From: Vicugna pacos
Lineage: Eukaryota; Chordata; Mammalia; Artiodactyla; Camelidae
DNA length: 64,000 nucleotides
Reading direction: 5' to 3'
NCBI RefSeq assembly: GCF_048564905.1
Contig: NW_027328721.1
Span: 40,630,870 to 40,694,869 of the forward strand
The position numbers and the translations under genes are program-made. The first letter of the stretch is position 1. Each line of letters opens with the position of its first letter. This document shows, piece by piece, positions 37,967 to 48,100 of this stretch. The notes below the pieces were generated by a model, which saw only the letters and a program-made list of their open reading frames with translations, had not been told where the DNA came from and did not search any database.

Positions 37967-40903
37967 GCGTGTGGAGGTTCCACCAACGGTCGGCAGCGCA
38001 TGGGTTCTAACGGAATGCCTAAGCTCGTCTCCCCTGAGGGTTTTCCTAATGTCTCTGTGCCAGGGAATACTTGGGGTGTTTGCAGGATATCCCAGTGTCA
38101 GAGGCTGCCTCCCCAAGGTCAGGGAAAGGATTTCTCGGATTTCTGCGAACAGGGAACTCCTGTGACTGACGAGAGCTGCGTGGAGTTGTCTCTCGAGCTC
38201 CCCCACGCACTGACAATGTTTCCGGAATCTTGAGCGTGGGGAGGTTCCACCAACGGGCGGCAGCGCGTGGGTTATAACGGAATGCCTAAGCTCGTCTCCC
38301 CTGAGGTTTTTCCTAATGTCTCTGTGCCAGGGAATACTAGGGGTGATTGCAGGATATCCCAGTGTCAGAGGCTGCCTCCCCAAGGTCAGGGAAGGTATTT
38401 CTCGGACTTTCCCGAACAGGGAACTCCTGTGATTGAAGAGAGCTGCGTGGAGTTTTCTCTCGAGCTCCCCCACATACTGACAAAGTTTGCGGATTCCTGA
38501 GCGTGGGGAGGATCCACCAACGGTCGGCAGCGCGTGGGTTCTAACGGAATGCCTAAGCTCGTCTCCCCTGAGGGTTTTCCTAATGTCTGTGTGCCAGGGA
38601 ATGCTAGGGGTGATTGCAGGTTATCCCAGTGTCCGAGGCTGCCTCCCCAAGGTCAGGGAAGTTATTTCTCGGACTTCCCCGAACAGGGAACACCTGTGAC
38701 TGAAGAGAGCTGCGTGGAGATGTCCCTCGAGGTCCCCCACGCTCTGACAATGGTTCCGGAATCCTGAGCGTGGGGAGGTTCCACCAACGGTCGGTAGCGC
38801 GTGGGTTCTAACGGAATGCCTAAACTCGTCTCCCCTGAGGATTTTCATAATGTCTCTGTGCCAGGGAATGCTAGGGGTGATTACAGGATATCCCAGTGTC
38901 AGATGCTGCCTCCCCAAGGTCAGGGAAAGTTTTTATCGGACTTGTCCGCACATGGAACCCTTGTGACTGAAGAGAGCTGCGTGGAGTTGTCTCTCGAGCT
39001 CCCCCACGCACTGACTGTTTTTCCGGAATCCTGAGCGTGGGGAGGTTCCACCAACGGTCGGCAGCGCGTGGGTTCAAAGGGAATGCCTAAGCTCGTCTCC
39101 CCTGATGGTTTTCCTAATGTCTCTGTGCCAGGGAATGCTAGGGGTGATTGCAGGATATTCCAGTGTCAGAGGCTTCCTCCCCAAGGTCAGGGAAGTTATT
39201 TCTCGGACTTCCGCGGACAGGGAACACCTGTCACTGAAGTGAGCTGCGTGGAGTTGTCTCTCGAACTCCCCCACGCACTGACAATGTTTCCGGAATCCTG
39301 AGCGTGGGGAGGTTCCACCAACGGTCGGCAGCGCGTGGGTTCTAACGGAATGACTAAGCTCTTCTCCTCTGAGGGTTTTCCTAATGTCTCTGTGCCAGGG
39401 AATGCTAGGGGTGATTGCAGGATATCCCAGTGTCAGAGGCTGCCTCCCCAAGGTCAGGGAAGATATTTCTCGGAATTCCCCGAACAGGGAACACCTGTGA
39501 CTGATGAGAGCTGCGTGGAGTTGTCTCTCGAGCTCCCCCACGCACTGACAATGGTTCCGGAATCCTGAGCGTGGGGAGGTTCCACCAACGGTCGGCAGCG
39601 CGTGGGTTCTAACGGAATGCCTAAGCTCGTCTCCCCTGAGTGTTTTCCTAATGTCTCTGTGCCAGGGAATGCTAGGGGTGATTGCAGGAAATCCCAGTGA
39701 CCGAGGCTTCCTCCCCAAGGTCAGGGAAGGTATTTCTCGGACTTCCCCGAACAGGGAACACCTGTGACTGAAGAGAGCGGCTTGGAGTTTTCCCTCGAGG
39801 TCCCCCACGCACTGACAATGTTTCAGGAATCCTGAGAGTGGGGAGGTTCCACCAACGGTCGGTAGCGCGTGGGTTCTAACGGAATGCTTAAACTAGTCTC
39901 CCCTGAGTGTTTTCCTAATGTCCCTGTGCCAGGGAATGCTAGGGGTGATTGTAGGATATCCCAGTGTCAGAGGCTGCCTCCCCAAGGTCAGGGAAGTTAT
40001 TTCTCGGACTTCCCCGAACAGGGAACTCCTGTGACTGAAGAGAGCTGCGTGGTGTTGTCTCTCGAGCTCCCACACGCACTGACAATGGTTCCGGAATCCT
40101 GAGCGTGGGGAGGTTCCACCAACGGTCGACAGCGCGTGGGTTCTAATGGAATGCCTAAGCTCGTCTCCCCTGAGTGTTTTCCTAATGTCTCTGTGCCAGG
40201 GAATTCTAGGGGTGATTGCAGGATATCCCAGTGTCAGAGGCTGCCTCCCCAAGGTCAGGGAAGTTATTTCTTGGACTTCCCCGAACAGGGAACACCTGTG
40301 ACTGAAGAGAGCTGCGTGGAGTTGTCTCTCGAGCTCCCTCTCGCACTGACAATTGTTCCGGAATCCTGAGCGTGGGGAGGTTCCACCAACGGTCGGCAGC
40401 GCGTGGGTTCTAACGTAATGCCTAAGCTCGTCACCCTTGAGTGTTCTCCTGATGTCTCTGTGCCAGGGAATGCTTGGGGTGATTGCAGGATATCCCAGTG
40501 TCAGAGGCTGCCTCCCCAAGGTTAGGGAAGGAATTTCTCGGACTTCCCCGAACAGGGAACACCTGTGACTGAAGAGAGCTTCGTGGAGTTGTCTCTCGAG
40601 CTCCCCCACGCACTGACAATGTTTTCGGAATCCTGAGCGTGGGGAGGTTCCACCAACGGTCGGCAGCGCTTGGGTTCTAACGGAATGCCTAAGCTCGTCT
40701 CCCCTGAGGGTTTTCCTAATATCTCTGTGCCAGGGAATGCTAGGGGTGATTGCAGGACATCCCAGTGTCAGAGGCTGCCTCCCCAAGGTCAGGGAATGTA
40801 TTTCTCGGACTTCCACGAACAGGGAACACCTGTGACTGAAGAGAGCGGCTTGGAGTTTTCCCTCGAAGTCCCCCACGCACTGACAATTTTTCAGGAATCC
40901 TGA
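37967..40903 (+). repeat. 13-monomer higher-order repeat, copy 2 (A-J plus one inserted monomer)
   Basis: A to E repeat at +3471 bp. After E comes one added monomer (39302-39568, GGAATGACTAAGCTCTTC) whose tail carries the E-type ending (CGGAATTCCCCG, CTGATGAGAGC), while the preceding E monomer has a different tail. From F to J the offset to copy 1 is therefore 3738 bp (14 x 267). An added monomer with split diagnostic sites is the expected product of out-of-register exchange. Confidence 0.92.
38234..38500 (+). repeat. Type B monomer, second copy
   Basis: This is the partner of 34763-35029, with no difference seen across the monomer. Its markers GGTTATAACGG, AACTCCTGTGATTGAAG and CACATACTGACAAAG are otherwise found only in part in the B-like monomer near 37733. 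Confidence 0.9.
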
Positions 40904-41971
40904 GAGTGGGGAGGTTCCACCAACGGTCGGTAGCGCGTGGGTTCTAACGGAATGCTTAAACTAGTCTCCCCTGAGGGTTTTCCTAATGTCTCTGTGCCAG
41001 GGAATGCTAGGGGTGATTGCAGGATATCCCAGTGTCAGAGGCTGCCTCCCCAAGGTCAGGGAAGTTATTTCTCGGACTTACCCGAACAGGGAACCCCTGT
41101 GACTGAAGAGAGCTGCGTGGAGTTGTCTCTCGAGCTCCCCCACGCACTGACAAAGGTTCCGGAATCCTGAGCGTGGGGAGGTTCCACCAACGGTCGTCAG
41201 CGCGTGGGTTCTAATGGAATGCCTAAGCTCGTCTCCCCTGAGGGTTTTCCTAATGTCTCTGTGCCAGGGAATACTAGGGGTGATTGCAGGATATCCCACT
41301 GTCAGAGGCTGCCTCCCCAATGTCAGGGAAGTTATTTCTTGGACTTCCCCGAACAGGGAACACCTGTGACTGAAGAGAGCTGCGTGGAGTTGTCTCTCGA
41401 GCTCCCTCTCGCACTGACAATTGTTCCGGAATCCTGAGCGTGGGGAGGTTCCACCAACGGTCGGCAGCGCGTGGGTTCTAACGGAATGCATAAGCTCGTC
41501 ACCCTTGAGTGTTTTCCTGATGTCTCTGTGCCAGGGAATGCTTGGGGTGATTGCAGGATATCCCAGTGTCAGAGGCTGCCTCCCCAAGGTTAGGGAAGGT
41601 ATTTCTCGGACTTCCCCGAACAGGGAACACCTGTGACTGAAGAGAGCTTCGTGGAGTTGTCTCTCGAGCTCCCCCACGCACTGACAATGTTTTCGGAATC
41701 CTGAGCGTGGGGAGGTTCCACCAACGGTCGGCAGCGCTTGGGTTTTAACGGAATGCCTAAGCTCGTCTCCCCTGAGGGTTTTCCTAATATCTCTGTGCCA
41801 GGGAATGCTAGGGGTGATTGCAGGACATCCCAGTGTCAGAGGCTGCCTCCCCAAGGTCAGGGAAGGTATTTCCCGGACTTCCACGAACAGGGAACACCTG
41901 TGACTGAAGAGAGCAGCTTGGAGTTTTCCCTCGAAGTCCCCCACGCACTGACAATATTTCAGGAATCCTGA
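40904..41971 (+). repeat. Four-monomer block M-K/H-I-J (1068 bp)
   Basis: The first monomer (M) has ACTAGT and GGACTTACCCGAAC. The second is a K/H hybrid: K-like up to TTATTTCTTGG, then H-like with GGACTTCCCC and GAGCTCCCTCTCGC, so the exchange lies near 41318-41400. Types I and J complete the block. It is followed by another M, so M-K-...-I-J is a new, shorter period derived from the 13-monomer unit. Confidence 0.88.
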
Positions 41972-43573
41972 GAGTTGGGAGGTTCCACCAACGGTCGGTA
42001 GCGCGTGGGTTCTAACGGAATGCTTAAACTAGTCTCCCCTGAGGGTTTTCCTAATGTCTCTGTGCCAGGGAATGCTAGGGGTGATTGCAGGATATCCCAG
42101 TGTCAGAGGCTGCCTCCCCAAGGTCAGGGAAGTTATTTCTCGGACTTACCCGAACAGGGAACCCCTGTGACTGAAGAGAGCTGCGTGGAGTTGTCTCTCG
42201 AGCTCCCCCACGCACTGACAATGGTTCCGGAATCCTGAGCGTGGGGAGGTTCCACCAACGGTCGTCAGCGCATGGGTTCTAATGGAATGCCTAAGCTCGT
42301 CTCCCCTGAGGGTTTTCCTAATGTCTCTGTGCCAGGGAATACTAGGGGTGATTGCAGGATATCCCACTGTCAGAGGCTGCCTCCCCAATGTCAGGGAAGT
42401 TATTTCTTGGTCTTCCCCGAACAGGGAACACCTGTGACTGAAGAGAGCTGCGTGGAGTTGTCTCTCGAGCTCCCCCACGCAATGACAATGTTTCCGGAAT
42501 CTTGAGCGTGGGGAGGTTCCACCAACGGTCGGCAGCGCGTGGGTTCTAACGGAATGCCTAAGCTCGTCTCCCCTGAGTGTTTTCCTAATGTCTCTGTGCC
42601 AGGGAATGCTAGGGGTGATTGCAGGAAATCCCAGTGACCGAGGCTTCCTCCCCAAGGTCAGGGAAGGTATTTCTCGGACTTCCCCGAACAGGGAACACCT
42701 GTGACTGAAGAGAGCGGCTTGGAGTTTTCCCTCGAGGTCCCCCACGCACTGACAATGTTTCAGGAATCCTGAGAGTGGGGAGGTTCCACCAACGGTCGGT
42801 AGCGCGTGGGTTCTAACGGAATGCTTAAACTAGTCTCCCCTGAGTGTTTTCCTAATGTCTCTGTGCCAGGGAATTCTAGGGGTGATTGCAGGATATCCCA
42901 GTGTCAGAGGCTGCCTCCCCAAGGTCAGGGAAGTTATTTCTTGGACTTCCCCGAACAGGGAACACCTGTGACTGAAGAGAGCTGCGTGGAGTTGTCTCTC
43001 GAGCTCCCTCTCGCACTGACAATTGTTCCGGAATTCTGAGCGTGGGGAGGTTCCACCAACGGTCGGCAGCGCGTGGGTTCTAACGGAATGCCTAAGCTCG
43101 TCTCCCTTGAGTGTTTTCCTGATGTCTCTGTGCCAGGGAATGCTTGGGGTGATTGCAGGATATCCCAGTGTCAGAGGCTGCCTCCCCAAGGTTAGGGAAG
43201 GTTTTTCTCGGACTTCCCCGAAGAGGGAACACCTGTGACTGAAGAGAGCTTCGTGGAGTTGTCTCTCGAGCTCCCCCACGCACTGACAATGTTTTCGGAA
43301 TCCTGAGCGTGGGGAGGTTCCACCAACGGTCGGCAGCGCTTGGGTTCTAACGGAATGCCTAAGCTCGTCTCCCCTGAGGGTTTTCCTAATATCTCTGTGC
43401 CAGGGAATGCTAGGGGTGATTGCAGGACATCCCAGTGTCAGAGGCTGCCTCCCCAAGGTCAGGGAATGTATTTTTCGGACTTCCACGAACAGGGAACACC
43501 TGTGACTGAAGAGAGCGGCTTGGAGTTTTCCCTCGAAGTCCCCCACGCACTGACAATATTTCAGGAATCCTGA
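41972..43573 (+). repeat. Six-monomer block M-K-F-G/H-I-J (1602 bp)
   Basis: This block has the same start and end as the preceding four-monomer block, but with F and a G/H hybrid between K and I. The hybrid near 42806 has the G head (AAACTAGTCTCCCCTGAGTG) and the H body (GGGAATTCTAGGGG, TATTTCTTGG, CTCCCTCTCGC), with the switch inside about 42850-42871. Confidence 0.88.
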
Positions 43574-45175
43574 GAGTGGGGAGGTTCCACCAACGGTCGG
43601 TAGCGCGTGGGTTCTAACGGAATGCTTAAACTAGTCTCCCCTGAGGGTTTTCCTAATGTCTCTGTGCCAGGGAATGCTAGGGGTGATTGCAGGATATCCC
43701 AGTGTCAGAGGCTGCCTCCCCAAGGTCAGGGAAGTTATTTCTCGGACTTACCCGAACAGGGAACCCCTGTGACTGAAGAGAGCTGCGTGGAGTTGTCTCT
43801 CGAGCTCCCCCACGCACTGACAATGTTTCCGGAATCCTGAGCGTGGGGAGGTTCCACCAACGGTCGTCAGCGCGTGGGTTCTAATGGAATGCCTAAGCTC
43901 GTCTCCCCTGAGGGTTTTCCTAATGTCTCTGTGCCAGGGAATACTAGGGGTGATTGCAGGATATCCCACTGTCAGAGGCTGCCTCCCCAATGTCAGGGAA
44001 GTTATTTCTTGGTCTTCCCCGAACAGGGAACACCTGTGACTGAAGAGAGCTGCGTGGAGTTGTCTCTCGAGCTCCCCCACGCACTGACAATGTTTCCGGA
44101 ATCTTGAGCGTGGGGAGGTTCCACCAACGGTCGGCAGCGCGTGGGTTCTAACGGAATGCCTAAGTTCGTCTCCCCTGAGGCTTTTCCTAATGTCTCTGTG
44201 CCAGGGAATGCTAGGGGTAATTGCAGGATATCCCAGTGTCAGAGGCTGCCTCCCCAAGGCAAGGAAAGGTCTTTCTCGGACTTCCCCGAACAGGGAACAC
44301 CTGTGATTGAAGAGAGCTGCGTGGAATTGTTTCTCGAGCTCCCCCACGCACTGACAATGGTTCCGGAATCCTGAGCGTGGGGAGGTTCCACCAACGGTCG
44401 GCAGCGCGTGGGTTCTGAGGGAATGCCTAAGCTCGTCTCCCCTGAGTGTTTCCCTAATGTCTCTGTGCCAGGGAATGCTAGGGGTGATTGCAGGATATCC
44501 CACTGTCAGAAGCTGCCTCCCCAAGGTCAGGGAAGGTATTTCTCGGACTTCCCCGATCAGGGAACACCTGTGACTGAAGAGAGCTGCGTGGAGTTGTCTC
44601 TCGAGCTCCCCCACGCAAAGACAATTGTTCCTGAATCCTGAGCGTGAGGAGGTTCCACCAACGGTCGGCAGCGCGTGGGTTCTAACGGAATGCCTATGCT
44701 CGTCTCCCCTGAGGGTTTTCCTAATGTCTCTGTGCCAGGGAATGCTAGGGGTGATTGCAGGATATCCCAGTGTCAGAGGCTGCCTCCCCAAGGTCAGGGA
44801 AGCTATTTCTCGGACTTCTCCGAACAGGGAACACCTGTGACTGAAGAGAGCTGCGTGGAGTTGTCTCTCAAGCTCCCCCATGCACTGACAATGTTTCCGG
44901 AATCCTGAGCGTGGAGAGGTTCCACCAACGGTCGGCAGCGCGTGGGTTCTAACGGAATGCCTAAGCTCGTCTCCCCTGAGTATTTTCCTAATGTCTCTGT
45001 GCCAGGGAATGCTATGGGTGATTGCAGGATATCCCAGTGTCAGAGGCTGCCTCCCCAATGTCAGGGAAGGTACATCTCGGACTTCCCCGAACATGGAACA
45101 CCTGTGACTGAAGTGAGCTGCGTGGATTTCTCTCTCGAGCTCCCACACGCACTGACAATGGTTCCGGAATCCTGA
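43574..45175 (+). repeat. M-K-L run and 3' edge of the homogenised domain
   Basis: M, K and L monomers are followed by three less related ones (near 44408, 44675 and 44942). All are still exactly 267 bp. L (GGGGTAATTGC, GGCAAGGAAAGG) matches the L near 37466. After 45175 monomer length begins to vary again and no higher-order partner is obvious. Confidence 0.85.
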
Positions 45176-48100
45176 GCGTGGGGAGGTTCCACCAACGGTC
45201 GGCAGCGCGTGGGTTCTAACGGAATGCCTAAGCTCGTCTCCCCTGAGGGTTTTCCTAATGTCTCTGTGCCAGGGAATGCTAGGGGTGATGACAGGATATC
45301 CCATGTCTGAGGCTGCCTCCCCAAAATCAGGGAAGATATTTCTCGGACTTCCCTGAACAGGGAACCCCTGTGACTGAAGAGAGCTGCGTGGAGTTGTCTC
45401 TCGAGCTCCCCAACGCACTGACAATGTTTCCGGAATCCTGAGCTTGGGGAGGTTCCACAAACGGTCGGCCACGCGTGGGTTCTAACGGAATGCCTAAGCT
45501 CGCCTCCCCTGAGGGTTTTCCTAATGTCTCTGTGCCAGGGAATGCTAGGGGTGTTTGCAGGATATCCCAGTGTCAGAGGCTGACTCCCCAAGTTCAATGA
45601 AGGTATTTCTCGGACTTCCACGAACAGGGAACCCCTGTGACTGAAGATGGCTGCGTGGAATTGCCTCTCGAGTTCCCCCACGCACTGACAATGGGTGCGG
45701 AATACTGAGCGTGCGGAGGATCCACCAACGGTCAGCAGCGCGTGGGTTCTAACGGAATGCCTAAGCTCGTCTCCCCTGAGGGTTTTCCTAATATCTCTGT
45801 ACCAGGGAATGCTAGGTGTGATAGCAGGATATCCCAGTGTCAGAGGCGGCCTCCTCAAGGTCAGGGAAGTTATTTCTCGGACTTCCCCGAACAGGGAACA
45901 CCTGTGACTGAAGAGAGCTGCGTGGAGTTGTCTCTCGAGCTCCCCCACACACTGACAATTGTTCCGGAATCCTGAGCGTGTGGAGGTTCCACCAACGGTC
46001 GGCAGCGCGTGGGTTCTAACGGAATGCCTAAGCTCGTCTCCCCTGAGTGTTTTCCTAACGTCTCTGTGCCAGGTAATGCTAGGGGTGATTGCAGGACATC
46101 CCAGTGTCAGAGGCTGCCTCCCCAAGGTTAGGGAAGTTATTTCTCTGACTTCCCCGAACAGGGAACACCTGTGACTGAAGAGAGCTGCGTGGAGTTGTCC
46201 CTCGAGATCCCCCAAGTACTGACAATGGTTCCGGAATCCTGAGGGTGGGGAGGTTCCAATAACGGTCGGTAGCGCGTGGGTTCTAACGGAATGCCTAAAC
46301 TCGTCTCCCCTGAGGGTTTTCCTAATGTCTCTGTGCCAGGGAATGCTAGGGGATATTGCAGGATATCCCGGTGTAAGAGGCTGCTTCCCCAAGGTCAGGG
46401 AAGCTATTTCTCGGACTTCCGTGAACAGGGAAAACCTGTGACTGAAGAGAGCTGCGTGGAGTTGTCACTCGAGCTCCCCCACGCACTGACAATGGTTCCG
46501 GAATCCTGAGCGTGGAGAGATTCCACCAACAGTCGGCAGCGCGTGGGTTCAAACGGAATGCATAAGCTCGTCTCCCCTGAGTGTTTTCCTAATTTCTCTC
46601 TGCCAGGGAATGCTAGGGGAGTTTGAACGAAATCCCAGTGTCAGAGGCTGCCTCCCCAAGATCAGGGAAGATATTTCTCGGACTTCGCCGAACAGTGAAC
46701 ACTTGTGATTGAAGAGAGCTGCGTGGAGTTGCCTCTCGTGCTCCCACACGCACTGACAACGGCTGCGGAATCCTGAGCGTGTGGAGTTTCCACAAACTGT
46801 CGGCAGCGCGTGGGTTCTAACGGAATGCCTATGTTCGTATCCCCTGAGGATTTTCCTAAATTCCCTGTGCCAGGGAATGCCAGGGGTGTTTACAGGAAAT
46901 CCCAGTTAAAGAGGCTGCCTCCCCAAGGTAAGGGAAGTTATTTCTCGGACTTCACCGAACAGGGAATACCTGTGACTGAAGAGAGCTACGTGGAGTTGTC
47001 TCTCGAGCTCCCCTTCGCACTGAAAACGGCTGCGGAATCCTGAGCGTGAGGAGGTTCCACCAACGGTCGGAAGCGCGTGGGTTCTAACGGAATGCATAAG
47101 CTCGTCTCCCCTGAGGGTTTTCCTAATGTCTCTGTGCCAGGGAATGCTAGGGGTGATTGCAGGATATCCCAGTGTCAGAGGCTGCCTCCCCAAGGTCAGG
47201 GAAGTTTTTCTCGGACTTCCCCGAACAGGGAACACCCGTGACTGAAGTGAGCTGCGTGGAGTTTTCTCTCGAGCTCCCGCAAGCACTGACAATAGTTCCG
47301 GAATCCTGAGCGTGGGGAGGTTCCACCAACGGTCGGCAGCGCGTGGGTTCTAACGGAATGCCTAAGCTCGTCTCCCCTAAGGGTTTCCTAATGTCTCTGT
47401 GCCAGGGAATGCTAGGGGTGATTTCAGGATATCCCAGTGTTAGAGGCTGCCTCCCCAAGGTCAGGGAAGGTATTTCTCGGACTTCCCCGAACAGGGAACA
47501 CCTGTGACTGAAGAGAGCTGCGTGGAGTTGTCTCTCAAGCTCCCCCACACACTGACAATGGTTCCGGAATCCTGAGCGTGGGGAGGTTCCACCAACGGTC
47601 GGCAGCGCGTGGGTTCTAACGGAATGCCTAATCTCGTCTCCCCTGAGGATTTTCCTAATGTCTCTGTGCCAGGGAATGCTAGGGGTGATTGCAAGATATC
47701 CCAGTGTCAGAGGCTGCCTCCCCAAGGTCATTGAAGGTATATCTCGGACTTCCCCGATCAGGGAACACCTGTGACTGAAGAGTGCTGCGTGGAGTTGTCT
47801 ATCGAGCTCCCCCACGCACTGACAATGGTTCCGGAATTCTGAGCGTGGGGAGGTTCCACCAACGGTCGGCAGCGCGTGGGTTCTAACGGAATACCTAAAC
47901 TCGTCTCCCCTGAGGGTTTTCCTAATGTCTCTGTGCCAGGAAATGTTAGGGGTGATTGCAGGATATCCCAGTGTCAGAGGCTGCTTCCCCAAGGTCAGGG
48001 AAGCTATTTCTCGGACTTCCCCAAACAGGGAACACCTGTGACTGAAGAGAGCTGCGTGGAGTTGTCTCTCGAGCTCCCCCACGCACTGACTATGGTTCCG

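Noticed and set aside
36155-38473. 772-residue open frame on the minus strand as a repeat-protein gene
   Set aside because: The frame is the 89-codon satellite unit read through, with no distinct start, end, promoter or splice context. In other parts of the array the same frame is broken by stops and length changes, as expected without selection.
43748-45472. 574-residue minus-strand open frame as a gene
   Set aside because: It is the same satellite frame; its N-terminal part comes from a different frame of the repeat after a small indel. There is no unique coding sequence.
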